From contig JAFYHC010000002.1 of assembly GCA_017539385.1 (NCBI GenBank), forward strand, positions 1 through 47,402: a DNA stretch of 47,402 nt, written 5' to 3'. The notes below the pieces were generated by a model. That model was not told the origin of the DNA. It saw only the letters and a program-made list of their open reading frames with translations, and made no database searches. This stretch comes from Solobacterium sp. (GTDB lineage Bacteria; Bacillota_I; Bacilli_A; Erysipelotrichales; Erysipelotrichaceae). A program made the position numbers and the translations under genes. Positions 1 through 8,859 of the stretch are shown here, one piece after another (the first letter of the stretch is position 1; every line of letters begins with the position of its first letter).

Positions 1-326
1 AATGCTTCGGCAGAACTGTCGTAGACATCTTTTCCGATGTGATAGACAAACGCAAATGTCTCATCCCGCTGCTTCAGATGACTGCGCATGAAAACAGCCG
101 CCGAGGCAGGATCATAGAATTCTGCCATGTCCCCGTTCAGCATTTCTGCTGTTTCTGCATCGGCAGAAACCTCAGGATGCTGCATCAGGGTCATTTCATC
201 GATTTCTCCTGCATACAGCGGGTTCGTCTCAGTATAATCGCTGTCCTGTTCCCCTTCGGCAGCGGCAGGCACATAACCGGCAAAAAGAACACAAAGCATT
301 AAAAAGATTCGGAAATAACGTTTCAT
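1..326 (-). CDS. Secreted protein, N-terminal fragment (cut by window edge)
   Basis: Only the first 108 or so codons lie in the window. The product begins [20 protein letters not shown], a short basic start followed by a hydrophobic segment and an AAA-E site, which is a good signal peptide. The mature part is acidic. A stretch near residues 78-95 (AAVFMRSHLKQRDETFAFVY) resembles the region that precedes the catalytic domain in secreted transglutaminase-like proteins of Firmicutes. That is inference from memory of the family; no catalytic residue is visible here. The ATG overlaps the fthC stop in an ATGA arrangement, so it is probably translationally coupled as the last visible gene of the suf operon. 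Confidence 0.6.
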   Translation of the reverse strand, partial: MKRYFRIFLMLCVLFAGYVPAAAEGEQDSDYTETNPLYAGEIDEMTLMQHPEVSADAETAEMLNGDMAEFYDPASAAVFMRSHLKQRDETFAFVYHIGKDVYDSSAEA

Positions 327-865
327 ACTGTCCTGTATACTCTTTCTTCCGTCAGGATCTCATCCAGTGCGACATCCCACGGATCCGTCTCTATTATAGA
401 CATTTTCTGTACTTCGAATGCAATGCCAAGCGTATGTTTTGCGCGTTTCAGTACAGAATCGTAATAGCCTTTGCCATAGCCGACACGATGACACGCCTCA
501 TCAAATGCACAAAGCGGCACGATCACAAGATCACATGCTTCGATCGCCACTGCTTCCCCGCTTATCGGTTCCAGTACGCCATACACCCCTTCTGAAAGAT
601 CATCCAGTGAATGGATCTCATAGAATTCCAGCGTCGTTCCGCATGTTTTCGGCACGATCACATGAATGCCGTTAGCCAGCATCCACGTGATCAGCTCATG
701 CGTATGTACTTCTTCTGACAATGATACATAGCAGCATACCGTACTGCAGTCATGTACGATCTCTTTGAGCTTTGCCTCAATGCATAAAGACATTTCACGA
801 CGCTGTCCTTCATCAAGCAAAGACCGGCGTAAACGGCCGGTCCTGCGTGCTGTAATCTTATCCAA
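323..865 (-). CDS. fthC: 5-formyltetrahydrofolate cyclo-ligase
   Basis: This 180-residue protein matches the usual length of 5-formyl-THF cyclo-ligase (YgfA/YqgN family). The enzyme uses ATP to convert 5-formyl-THF to 5,10-methenyl-THF in the cytoplasm. Visible signatures are the basic N-terminal helix, the central [10 protein letters not shown] strand-loop and the [10 protein letters not shown] substrate/ATP-loop motif near residues 128-136. The first codon is TTG; no good ATG lies near it, so the exact start is uncertain. The start region overlaps the sufB stop by 8 nt, placing it as a tail gene of the suf transcript. Iron-sulfur and one-carbon genes in one operon is somewhat unusual. Confidence 0.9.
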   Translation of the reverse strand: MDKITARRTGRLRRSLLDEGQRREMSLCIEAKLKEIVHDCSTVCCYVSLSEEVHTHELITWMLANGIHVIVPKTCGTTLEFYEIHSLDDLSEGVYGVLEPISGEAVAIEACDLVIVPLCAFDEACHRVGYGKGYYDSVLKRAKHTLGIAFEVQKMSIIETDPWDVALDEILTEERVYRTV

Positions 866-2273
866 TGGAGCCGCTCATATCCAGCTTCAGCAGCTGGTTC
901 AGTTCGACTGCATATTCCATCGGGAGTTCTCTGGTAAATGGCTCCAGGAAGCCCATGACGATCATTTCCGTTGCCTGCGATTCACTTAAGCCGCGCGACA
1001 TCAGATAGAAGAGCTCTTCTTCCGAGATCTTGGAAACGGTCGCTTCATGTTCGATCGTGCTGGTATTGTTGGCCGACCGGTTGGTCGGTATCGTATCACT
1101 GCGGGAAAAATCATCCAGGATCAGCGTGTCGCATTCCACTTTGGAGCGGGCATACTGTGCATTGGCGGAATGGAATACTTCACCGCGGTAATTGGCAGTG
1201 CCTCCCATGCGGGATACGGACTTGGAAATGATCGTGGAACTGGTATACGGCGCAAGATGAAGCATCTTTGCACCGGTGTCCTGGATCTGTCCGTTTCCTG
1301 CCACCGCAACAGAAATCGTCATGCCGCGGGCATATTCGCCAGCCAGAATGCATGCCGGATACTTCATGGAAATATGCGAGCCTACGTTACCGTCGATCCA
1401 TTCCATGGCACCGTGTGCTTCGACTCTGGCGCGCTTTGTCGTCAGATTCAGAATATTGCGCGACCAGTTCTGCACGGTGGAATAACGGCACTTTGCACCT
1501 TCTTCGACAAAGATCTCAACCACTGCCGCATGCAGGGAGTCCTTGGAATATAGCGGTGCTGTACAGCCTTCCACATAGTGGAGATCTGCACCCTTGTCAA
1601 CGATGATCAGTGTCCGCTCAAACTGTCCCATGCTTTCGCTGTTGATGCGGAAATAGGACTGCAGCGGCTTCTCCAGCGTCACTCCCGGCGGCACATAGAT
1701 GAAGCTTCCGCCCGACCATACCGCACTGTTCAATGCCGCAAACTTGTTGTCTGCCGGCGGAACGATGCGGGAGAAATACTTCTTAAACAGATCCGGACAT
1801 GTACGCAGCGCCGTATCGGTATCCAGGAAGATGACGCCTTTCTCCTGCACTTCATCCAGCATGTTGTGATAGACAACTTCGGATTCATACTGTGTCGATA
1901 CACCGGCCAGGAACTTCTTTTCCGCTTCCGGAATGCCCAGACGGTCAAATGTATCCTTGATCGTTTCCGGGACTTCTTCCCACGAGCGGGAATTCTTCTT
2001 GTCACTCGGCTTGATGTAATAGGTATAATCACTGAAGTCCAGCTCAGAAAGATCCGGTCCCCACTTCGGCATCGGCATCTTTTCAAACTGATGGAATGAC
2101 TTCACACGGAATTCTGTCATCCATTCCGGTTCCTGCTTGATGCGGGAAATTTCCCGTACGATCTCTTCGGTCAGGCCTTTTCCGGTGTTATATACCGAGA
2201 TGTCTTCATCGTGAAAGCCATACTGATAATCATCCTGGGATGTAATGACATCCCGTTCGTTCTTCTCACTCAT
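858..2273 (-). CDS. sufB: Fe-S cluster assembly scaffold SufB
   Basis: This 471-residue protein is full length for SufB, the scaffold subunit of the SufBCD complex on which Fe-S clusters are built. The C-terminal half carries the beta-helix core. Cys381 in [10 protein letters not shown] aligns with the catalytic cysteine of E. coli SufB, and the conserved [20 protein letters not shown] segment follows. The ATG overlaps the 3' end of sufU by 8 nt, as expected for coupled translation. It is the last suf gene before fthC. Identification is secure from family motifs and operon context. Confidence 0.97.
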   Translation of the reverse strand: MSEKNERDVITSQDDYQYGFHDEDISVYNTGKGLTEEIVREISRIKQEPEWMTEFRVKSFHQFEKMPMPKWGPDLSELDFSDYTYYIKPSDKKNSRSWEEVPETIKDTFDRLGIPEAEKKFLAGVSTQYESEVVYHNMLDEVQEKGVIFLDTDTALRTCPDLFKKYFSRIVPPADNKFAALNSAVWSGGSFIYVPPGVTLEKPLQSYFRINSESMGQFERTLIIVDKGADLHYVEGCTAPLYSKDSLHAAVVEIFVEEGAKCRYSTVQNWSRNILNLTTKRARVEAHGAMEWIDGNVGSHISMKYPACILAGEYARGMTISVAVAGNGQIQDTGAKMLHLAPYTSSTIISKSVSRMGGTANYRGEVFHSANAQYARSKVECDTLILDDFSRSDTIPTNRSANNTSTIEHEATVSKISEEELFYLMSRGLSESQATEMIVMGFLEPFTRELPMEYAVELNQLLKLDMSGSIG

Positions 2274-2721
2274 GGCCTTCCCCTTCTTCCAGCATCTGCT
2301 TCATTGCCTTCCACCCGATCGTAGCGCATTTGATCCGGTTGGCCTGCTTATATACATTCTTCATGGCGACTGCTTCTTCCAGTACGTCCGGATCATATTC
2401 TTTATGATCGATCATCCGGAAATATTCATCTACGATGGCTTCTGCCTGTTCTTTTGTCTTGCCGATCATCAGATCGGTCATCATGGAAGTGCTGCTGGTA
2501 CTGATGGTGCATGCAACACCGTCAAAGCGGACATCTTCGACAATGCCGTCGACGATCTTGGACTGTACCGTAATATCATCGATACAGGAGTCGCTTGCCA
2601 TATGCACATGGCGGTAAGACGGATCATCCGTCAGGCCATGATGATGCGGATACTGATAATGGTCCATGATCAGCTCACGCAGAACCATCGGATCATCCAG
2701 CAAATGATTCATACTATTCAT
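2266..2721 (-). CDS. sufU: Zinc-dependent sulfurtransferase SufU
   Basis: This 151-residue IscU-like fold protein is of the SufU type, which accepts persulfide sulfur from SufS. Zinc ligands characteristic of SufU are all present: Cys46 and Asp48 (SDSCIDD), Cys71 (GVACTIS) and Cys132 ([11 protein letters not shown]). The insertion between the second and third cysteine regions, which separates SufU from IscU, is also present. The start ATG follows a GAGGAGG ribosome site by only about 4 nt. A second ATG, three codons in, lies farther from it (about 13 nt). It lies between sufS and sufB, the standard Firmicutes order. Confidence 0.95.
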   Translation of the reverse strand: MNSMNHLLDDPMVLRELIMDHYQYPHHHGLTDDPSYRHVHMASDSCIDDITVQSKIVDGIVEDVRFDGVACTISTSSTSMMTDLMIGKTKEQAEAIVDEYFRMIDHKEYDPDVLEEAVAMKNVYKQANRIKCATIGWKAMKQMLEEGEGHE

Positions 2722-2730
2722 TCGTCCTCC

Positions 2731-3948
2731 TCAGAAAAAGATCCCGATCGCATTTTCCAGCGATATATCACTGCAGGCAGCGACACACCGGTCGATCTCT
2801 TCCTTCGTATTGTAGAAATACAGCGATGCCCGGATCGTAGAATCCGTACCGATCACCTCATGCAGGATCTTGGCACAGTGATTGCCGCTGCGCACGGCAA
2901 TATTGCGGCTGGCAAGATAGCCTGCCGCATCCTGCGAGAAGACGCCTTTCGCATTGAATGCGACGGGTCCGTACGCATTATCCGGATTGTAGATCTCAAT
3001 ATTGTTCAATTCCTGCATCCGCTGCAGGAAATATGCACGCAGTTCTTTCTCGTATGCATGGATGTTGTCCATACCGATCTTCTGCAGAAATTCGATTGCT
3101 GCCCGCATGCCGATGACGCCTTCGATGGCAGGCGTGCCTGCTTCAAAGCGCACCGGTGCTTCTTTCAGGATCACCGTTCCGTCCGAAGAAAAACGTGCAT
3201 TCATATCACCGCCGTACAGCAGCGGATCCATCTGTGTCAGCAGTTCTTTCTTTCCATACAGGACACCTGTGCCGCCCGGACCGCACATCTTATGTGCGCT
3301 GAATGCCAGAAAATCCACATCCAGATCCCGCACATCCACCGGCATATGCGGCACCGACTGCGCACCATCGCACACAACATATGCACCATAGGCATGTGCT
3401 GCCTTTGCAATGGCTTTGATCGGCTGCTCAGCACCGGTCACATTGGTCACCTGTGCCAGGGCAACGATGCGCACTTTGTCATGCATGGCGGAAAGGAATG
3501 CCTCTTCCGTGAGTCTTCCCTGGCTGTCCAGCGGCGCATATTCCACTTTGATCCCGCATTCTTTCTGCATGGCAAACCACGGCAGCAGATTGCTGGCATG
3601 CTCGGCCTTTGTCGTCAGAACGACATCCCCCGGCTTCAGGAACTTTCTCAGTCCATAGGCTGCCTGATTGAGCGAAGCCGTCGCATTATGCGTAAAGATC
3701 ACTTCGCGGGGATCACAATGGATAAACGAAGCAACGACTTTGCGCGTCCCGTCATACAGTGCATCGTTCTCGGCAGCGATCGCATAATCACCGCGATGAA
3801 CGTTCGATGTATGGTCGGTATAGAAACCGCTCACGGCATCGATCACACACTGCGGCTTCAGCGACGTGGCTGCGGAATCCAGATAGACGAGCTCCGGCTG
3901 GTTTTGGAATATCGGAAATGCCTTCCGTACCGTCGGAATATCGATCAT
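2731..3948 (-). CDS. sufS: Cysteine desulfurase SufS
   Basis: This 405-residue PLP enzyme is a group II cysteine desulfurase that takes sulfur from cysteine and passes it to SufU. The PLP Schiff-base lysine is Lys220 in FSAHKMCGPGGTG, and the active-site cysteine is Cys358 in RSGNHCAK. The N-terminal region (VYLDSAATSLKPQ) and the GYGGDM-like loop are typical of the family. The ATG overlaps the sufD stop by 4 nt. Length and motifs match B. subtilis SufS. Confidence 0.97.
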   Translation of the reverse strand: MIDIPTVRKAFPIFQNQPELVYLDSAATSLKPQCVIDAVSGFYTDHTSNVHRGDYAIAAENDALYDGTRKVVASFIHCDPREVIFTHNATASLNQAAYGLRKFLKPGDVVLTTKAEHASNLLPWFAMQKECGIKVEYAPLDSQGRLTEEAFLSAMHDKVRIVALAQVTNVTGAEQPIKAIAKAAHAYGAYVVCDGAQSVPHMPVDVRDLDVDFLAFSAHKMCGPGGTGVLYGKKELLTQMDPLLYGGDMNARFSSDGTVILKEAPVRFEAGTPAIEGVIGMRAAIEFLQKIGMDNIHAYEKELRAYFLQRMQELNNIEIYNPDNAYGPVAFNAKGVFSQDAAGYLASRNIAVRSGNHCAKILHEVIGTDSTIRASLYFYNTKEEIDRCVAACSDISLENAIGIFF

Positions 3949-4742
3949 AACTCCTCCATCTTCTTTTCCAGTTCTTCGCGCAGTGTTGCCTTCAGCGTTT
4001 CATCTTCAATAAACTGCGTTACCGGCAAAAGATACCCGGCCGAGATCAGAGATGTGCACTGGCGCACTGTCAGACCGCGGGCCTGCATGTAATACATCTG
4101 TTCTTCATCCACCCGGCCCAGCGTTGTTGCATGGCTTGCCTGCACATCGTTTTCATCGATCAGCAGCTTCGGCAGGATCGTACTGTTCTGCTTTTCATCA
4201 AAGCACAGTGCGCGGGATGTCTGATGGCTTTGTGCGCCATGGGCACCCTTGACGATCTTTCCGGTCGCATCCATGCGGAATTTGCCGCCTTCCAGAACAA
4301 CTGCATAATTCTGCAGAATTCCCTCTGTATGCGGCGCTTCGTTGATCACATAGAGTTCAAAGTCTTTTTCATCCGAAACAAGAGAAGCAGAAGAAACCAG
4401 AGCACCTGCACCCTCTTCGATCAGATGAACACTTCCCTTGCGGTGCATGGCAGCCGCATTGACTTCACCATAGGCAATTCGCAGCATCGCATCTCTTTCT
4501 ACAGTGTAATCTTCCTGGAATGTGACCGGATTTTCCGATGCATTCCAGACAAGAAATGAAACATGTGCGCCAGTATGAATGTCTGCGCTGATTGTTACAT
4601 TTCCTGCCCGTTCAATACGCAGATAGACATCGCTCTTTGCGCTTCCTTCCAGATGCAGCTCAACATCCCTGTCTGCATCCAGAACGTATTCACTGTAGCC
4701 TTCCGGCAATACGATGCGCGTGGTTTCACGGATCGTTTTCAT
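3945..4742 (-). CDS. sufD: Fe-S cluster assembly protein SufD, short form
   Basis: The gene lies between sufC and sufS and its C-terminal half is clearly SufD: NDVQASHATTLGRVDEEQMY includes His204, the counterpart of the essential E. coli SufD His360. The protein is only 265 residues, against roughly 420-440 in E. coli or B. subtilis. Much of the N-terminal helical region and part of the beta-helix are absent, with no sign of a frameshift. The start ATG overlaps the sufC stop in an ATGA arrangement. SufD identity is secure; the shortening looks native. Confidence 0.92.
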   Translation of the reverse strand: MKTIRETTRIVLPEGYSEYVLDADRDVELHLEGSAKSDVYLRIERAGNVTISADIHTGAHVSFLVWNASENPVTFQEDYTVERDAMLRIAYGEVNAAAMHRKGSVHLIEEGAGALVSSASLVSDEKDFELYVINEAPHTEGILQNYAVVLEGGKFRMDATGKIVKGAHGAQSHQTSRALCFDEKQNSTILPKLLIDENDVQASHATTLGRVDEEQMYYMQARGLTVRQCTSLISAGYLLPVTQFIEDETLKATLREELEKKMEEL

Positions 4743-5569
4743 TTCGCCGCATTCCCCCTGTTCACGGCACAGCTGCCCAGAGAGATGACCGGACGCTTCA
4801 CTTCTTCTTCCGCTTCCGGAACAACGCCGAATTCCTTATAGATCCAGTCATAGCCTTCGCTGTTGATGCGGTCGATCAGTTCCGTGCCGCCTTCCGTTAC
4901 GATCACGCCGTTTACCAGAATGTGTGCAAACTGCGGAACGACCAGCTGGTAGAAACGATCATAGTGGGAAACAACGATCAAAGACATGCCAGTCTCTTCG
5001 TGCATTTTATTGACGGCATCTGCCACGATCTTGAGAGCATCGACATCCAGGCCGGAGTCGATCTCATCCAGCATGGAAAGAGACGGCTTCAGCATCTTCA
5101 TCTGAACGATCTCATTGCGCTTCTTTTCGCCGCCGGAGAAACCCTCATTCAGAAAACGGTGGGCAAGATCCGGCTTCATCTGCAGTTCTTCGATCGTCTT
5201 TTCCATTTCCTTGATAAATGTAAATAACGGAACAGGACGTTCTCTGCGTACATTCATCGCTGCCCGCAGGAAGTCACTGTTGGTGACACCCGGGATCTCC
5301 TGGGGATACTGCATCGCCAGAAACAGACCTGCTCTGCTTCTTTCATCGACAGTCATCTCCAGCAGGTTCTTTCCGTCATACAGGATCTCTCCCTCTGTCA
5401 CCGTATATTTGGGGTGACCCATGATTGCACTCAGCAATGTCGATTTGCCGTTTCCGTTCGGACCCATCAGGGCATGGATCTCATTTTCCCGGATCGTCAG
5501 ATCGATCCCCTTCAGGATCTCTTTTCCTTCGACCGAGACGTGCAGATTTTTTATTTCCAGTGTTTTCAT
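4739..5569 (-). CDS. sufC: SufBCD complex ATPase SufC
   Basis: This is an ABC-type ATPase of about 276 residues that powers the SufBCD scaffold. Walker A is GPNGNGKST (residues 36-44), the signature is FSGGEKKR, Walker B is LSMLDEIDSGLD and the H-loop is VSHYDR. The ATG at 5567-5569 is chosen over the in-frame GTG at 5576-5578, because that GTG lies inside the ribosome site AAGGAGTGG, which sits 8 nt from the ATG. There is a C-terminal extension of about 25 residues beyond the usual SufC end. It is the first gene of the suf operon, behind a strong extended -10 promoter. Confidence 0.97.
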   Translation of the reverse strand: MKTLEIKNLHVSVEGKEILKGIDLTIRENEIHALMGPNGNGKSTLLSAIMGHPKYTVTEGEILYDGKNLLEMTVDERSRAGLFLAMQYPQEIPGVTNSDFLRAAMNVRRERPVPLFTFIKEMEKTIEELQMKPDLAHRFLNEGFSGGEKKRNEIVQMKMLKPSLSMLDEIDSGLDVDALKIVADAVNKMHEETGMSLIVVSHYDRFYQLVVPQFAHILVNGVIVTEGGTELIDRINSEGYDWIYKEFGVVPEAEEEVKRPVISLGSCAVNRGNAAK

Positions 5570-5595
5570 CACAACCACTCCTTGTCAACGTGTCG

Positions 5596-5604
5596 ATTAT
5601 AGCA
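5596..5604 (-). promoter_or_regulatory. Extended -10 promoter of the suf operon
   Basis: On the minus strand the sequence reads TGCTATAAT, a perfect TATAAT with the extended TGn element. No good -35 hexamer is seen 16-18 nt upstream. The predicted leader to the sufC ATG is only about 20 nt and contains the ribosome site. Confidence 0.7.
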
Positions 5605-5712
5605 CCAAAAGCATAAAGAGTGTGGAAACACTATCCCATTTGCAATTCTTCTGTTTTTACAAGTCTTTTTATTCCGCCATTGGCTGTTCACATAAACTTC
5701 AGATACGATAAA

Positions 5713-5741
5713 TTGCAAAACACATGCGAATAACATATAAT
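5713..5741 (+). promoter_or_regulatory. Sigma-A promoter of the prsA-like pair
   Basis: TTGCAA (5713-5718), a 17-nt spacer and a perfect TATAAT (5736-5741) lie just ahead of the AGGAGG site and ATG at 5770. This is an almost canonical housekeeping promoter, divergent from the suf promoter. Confidence 0.85.
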
Positions 5742-5769
5742 AGGAAAGCGTTTTTTAACAGGAGGCAAC

Positions 5770-6738
5770 ATGCTTAGTACGATTAAAAAGAACTGGTTTG
5801 TTTCGCTTGTCATCCTGGTATTCGTTGTAATGAGCGTCTACTACATCTATGACACGAACAAAGGAAAACTCAAAGGAAAGCAATCCAACGGAGAAGATGT
5901 CGTCTATTCCATCAACAATGAAGACATCGTTGTATCGGCCTGGTACGATGAACTGTACAAATCCGGCGGAACAAATACTCTGATTTCTCTGGTACAGAAG
6001 AACACGGCTGAAGCTGCCGTTGAGACAACAGATGAGATGAAGGAAACAGCAAAGTCAAACGCTGCATCTGTCCGTTCCAGCTACCAGCAGAACTATGGTG
6101 AAAATTATGAATCTCAGCTGGCAAGAGATCTTGCGGCTACCGGCTTCGACAATCTGGAAGACTACTTCGTGATGGTACAGAAGCTCAACAAAGTCGCTGC
6201 AGATTATGCCAAGGCAAACTTCGAGGATCTGAAGATCCGTGAGATCAATTACATTCTGATTCAGTTTGAAGACAGCAACAATCCTTCTGCTGAACCGACA
6301 GAAGATGAAGCAGCCCGCATGAAGGCTGTTGATGATCTGCTTGCCGGCGGCGGAACATTCGCCGATGCAGCATCGCAGTTCTCCGAAGATACTTCCACTG
6401 CTTCTTCCGGCGGACGTCTCGGCATCGTCGATAAGAATGCGACATCCCTGGACAGCAGTTTCCTGGAAGGTGCACTTGCCCTGAAGGAAGGCGAAACAAG
6501 TGACTGGATCCGTTCTGATCTGTTTGGATACTTCAAGATCAACTGCACAGCTTCCACACCGGAAACACTGGAAGCCAACAACACGGATTCCGATCCGTAT
6601 GTGTCTCTGATCAGCGGCTACGATTCCACTCTGGAAGGCAAAGCTGTCTGGGCAAAGATCCAGGAACTCGGCATCGACTTCCATGGTGATGCTGATCTGG
6701 AAAAATCCGTTATGGACGCCATGGGCGTAGAAGAGTAA
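5770..6738 (+). CDS. Membrane-anchored parvulin-type foldase (PrsA-like)
   Basis: The 322-residue product has one N-terminal membrane segment (about residues 9-29, WFVSLVILVFVVMSVYYIY) with no lipobox, so it is anchored by an uncleaved helix with the rest outside. A helical SurA-like chaperone region follows. A parvulin (PPIC-type) prolyl isomerase domain lies at about residues 157-257, with the recognisable SGGRLGIVDK loop and the FLEGALALKEGETSDWI segment. Proteins of this family help secreted proteins fold at the membrane-wall interface. It is followed after 10 nt by a second, lipoprotein-type homologue. Confidence 0.85.
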   Translation: MLSTIKKNWFVSLVILVFVVMSVYYIYDTNKGKLKGKQSNGEDVVYSINNEDIVVSAWYDELYKSGGTNTLISLVQKNTAEAAVETTDEMKETAKSNAASVRSSYQQNYGENYESQLARDLAATGFDNLEDYFVMVQKLNKVAADYAKANFEDLKIREINYILIQFEDSNNPSAEPTEDEAARMKAVDDLLAGGGTFADAASQFSEDTSTASSGGRLGIVDKNATSLDSSFLEGALALKEGETSDWIRSDLFGYFKINCTASTPETLEANNTDSDPYVSLISGYDSTLEGKAVWAKIQELGIDFHGDADLEKSVMDAMGVEE

Positions 6739-6748
6739 GGAGGCTGGC

Positions 6749-7633
6749 ATGAAAAAGTTTACAGCCATGATGGCCGCCGCTGTACTGGCCGGCACATTAG
6801 CCGGATGCAGCGATGCACAGGCAAAACTGAAGGACAGCAATACAGTCCTGATCACGATTGGAAATAAAAACATCACCAAAGGCGATGTCTATTCGATCCT
6901 CAACAGCACATACGGTGCTTCTACAGCAGTTACAAACGGCAATAAGATCATTGCTGCAGCAGAAGTCGAAGCAACGGATGAGATGAAGAAACAGGCAGAA
7001 GAAACACTGGAAAATTACAAATCTGTCTATGGTGATACATTTACCACCTATCTGGAACAGACCGGCATGACCGAGGAAGAATACAAGGAACAGCTGATTC
7101 TCTCCCTGCAGGCCGAACAGCTCACACTGAACTATATCGATGAAAACTATGAGGAACTGTGCAAGACATATACACCGGTCAAGGCAGTGATCCTGGAATT
7201 TGAAACATCGGAAGATGCAAGCGCAGCAGTCAGTGAACTGCGTGACGGCAAGGTGACACCGGCTGAAGCAGCTTCTGCCCACAATTCTTCCAGCACCGGC
7301 ACATCCATGATCTACACAACCGAATCCTCTACAGTAGATGCCATGGTCCGCTCCACCCTGTTCTCCATGACACCGGATGACGGATGGGCAACAGTACCGA
7401 TGTCCGATGGTTCTGCATACATGCTTCTGCATGTTGATGAAAACGATCCGGCAAAGCTGAAGGACGAAGTTACTTCCACCTTCCAGAACCTGAGCACGAT
7501 CGCGGATGACGCTACAGCATATTACTTCACCAAATACGGATTCCACGTATATGACAAGACACTGTACGACAGTGTCAAGGCTGACTACCCGAACTACCTC
7601 GTACAGGATAAGGCTGAAGAAGCTACAAAGTAA
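6749..7633 (+). CDS. PrsA-like lipoprotein with degenerate isomerase region
   Basis: This 294-residue lipoprotein has signal MKKFTAMMAAAVLAGTLAGC, with the lipidated Cys at residue 20. It has a SurA/PrsA-like N-terminal helical chaperone region (TDEMKKQAEETLENYKSVYG, then GMTEEEYKEQL). The part that should be the parvulin domain (about residues 145-230) lacks the GG-LG loop and other landmarks kept by the upstream gene. It may act only as a chaperone. It has a GGAGG site and the same promoter as the upstream gene. The pair probably arose by duplication, then lost the isomerase active site in this copy. Confidence 0.75.
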   Translation: MKKFTAMMAAAVLAGTLAGCSDAQAKLKDSNTVLITIGNKNITKGDVYSILNSTYGASTAVTNGNKIIAAAEVEATDEMKKQAEETLENYKSVYGDTFTTYLEQTGMTEEEYKEQLILSLQAEQLTLNYIDENYEELCKTYTPVKAVILEFETSEDASAAVSELRDGKVTPAEAASAHNSSSTGTSMIYTTESSTVDAMVRSTLFSMTPDDGWATVPMSDGSAYMLLHVDENDPAKLKDEVTSTFQNLSTIADDATAYYFTKYGFHVYDKTLYDSVKADYPNYLVQDKAEEATK

Positions 7634-7643
7634 GCATCTGAAA

Positions 7644-7676
7644 AACCGGCTGCGTTGATGAACAGCCGGTTTTCTT
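7644..7676. terminator. Bidirectional intrinsic terminator
   Basis: The stem AACCGGCTG / CAGCCGGTT has a 10-nt loop. T-rich tails follow on the plus strand (TTTTC) and on the minus strand (TTTTT). It ends the prsA-like pair and the convergent dnaE-to-M20 operon. Confidence 0.85.
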
Positions 7677-7692
7677 ATGCCCTGTCTGGTAG

Positions 7693-8859
7693 TCAGTCTT
7701 TCTTTTTATCTGCCTGTGAAGTCGGTTTGCTGGTGAGTATGGCGTAATAGTAGCGGATCGCCTTCTCTGCAGAATCTTCCCGCAGTGTGCGCATGGGTGA
7801 AAAGAATACAGCCGCAAGACCGCGGAAATGCGGCGTATAGATATCATTGCGCAATACCGGCAGAATGTAATCCGCTCCGGTTGTTTCTCTGATCAGTGTG
7901 CATAAGGCGTCCTGCCCTGCTTCCGATACCAGTGAGGAGGTATTCCGCTCTGCTTTCAGCTTCAGCGATACCCCATACTTTTCCGCTGTTTTATGCAGGA
8001 AGGCAATCGCTGCTTCTTTCTGCTGCTCATTGACTGCCTGCAGGATGAATGTATCTTCGTAAAATGAGATCTCTGCATTGAACCAGTTTTTCGCAAATGG
8101 GAACAGCGCTGCGGCTGCGGCCGTTTTTCTTTTTGCATCATACGGCAGTGCCAGGATCATGCGCATGCGCCATGGCATATGTTCCTGCATCTGCTTCAGT
8201 GCCTTTATGCTGACTGGTGTGATTTCTTCCGGTGCAAGCACCGCAGAGCGCAGTGCTTCGCGGCAGCCATGGATATGAGAGGCATCCCCTTCCATTTTGA
8301 ACTCTGCCATTGCCTTGGTGCCGAACGATACAAATGCGGTATCCGCATCACGTCCGAAACAGTTGTACAGCCCATCCCCGTCGCAATACACGCATTCCAC
8401 CGGGATACCCTGATCCAGGAAGAAGCGGCGTACCTGTGCAGACGCATAATAGCTGTCTTCATAGCGTGCCGGCAATGCGATCCAGAAGGAATATGCCGGC
8501 TGATCATGATCGCTGTTGAAGCGGCTGACGGCTTCCATGATCATCTGCAGCGTACGTTCCGCAGATACATAGAATACAATTGCCTTCTCACTTTGACTCA
8601 GCCCCTGCCAGTGCATCAGAAGACAGTCATCGAGATGAATGAACTCCATCAGCCAGGTGGAATACGGCCAGCGCAGACGGATCATCCGCTCGGTCAGATC
8701 AAGGTTTTCCTGCAGGATCTGCACCTCTTCCGCATCCTTTTCCCTGGCTGGGGATGGATGCACCACCGTGACCGGACGGGGCCGGTAGAACAGCACGGAA
8801 AGAATCAGAGCCAGCAGGATGGCAATCAGTATAAACAGTACGATAGAAGCTGTATTCAT
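7693..8859 (-). CDS. Membrane-anchored M20-like peptidase, probably inactive
   Basis: The 388-residue product has an N-terminal membrane helix (about residues 5-25). The remainder follows the outline of the PM20D1-like branch of M20 carboxypeptidases: a HLDDCLLMHWQG strand, an FWIALPARYEDSYYASAQVR segment where the family has HDEEIGG, an FVSFGTKAMAEFKMEGDASH segment where it has the GHSS dimerisation-domain edge, and a C-terminal RGLAAVFFSPMRTLRED segment where it has RFSP and the His-Gly ligand. The histidines and acids that hold the two zinc ions in active members are not at these places. I infer a pseudoenzyme. It overlaps trmN6 by 4 nt. The family assignment is by eye. Confidence 0.55.
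   Translation of the reverse strand: MNTASIVLFILIAILLALILSVLFYRPRPVTVVHPSPAREKDAEEVQILQENLDLTERMIRLRWPYSTWLMEFIHLDDCLLMHWQGLSQSEKAIVFYVSAERTLQMIMEAVSRFNSDHDQPAYSFWIALPARYEDSYYASAQVRRFFLDQGIPVECVYCDGDGLYNCFGRDADTAFVSFGTKAMAEFKMEGDASHIHGCREALRSAVLAPEEITPVSIKALKQMQEHMPWRMRMILALPYDAKRKTAAAAALFPFAKNWFNAEISFYEDTFILQAVNEQQKEAAIAFLHKTAEKYGVSLKLKAERNTSSLVSEAGQDALCTLIRETTGADYILPVLRNDIYTPHFRGLAAVFFSPMRTLREDSAEKAIRYYYAILTSKPTSQADKKKD

Noticed and set aside
2245..4092. 615-codon open frame on the plus strand across sufB, sufU, sufS and sufD
   Set aside because: It is antisense to four secure suf genes, has no ribosome site and its composition is what the codon usage of the opposite strand produces.
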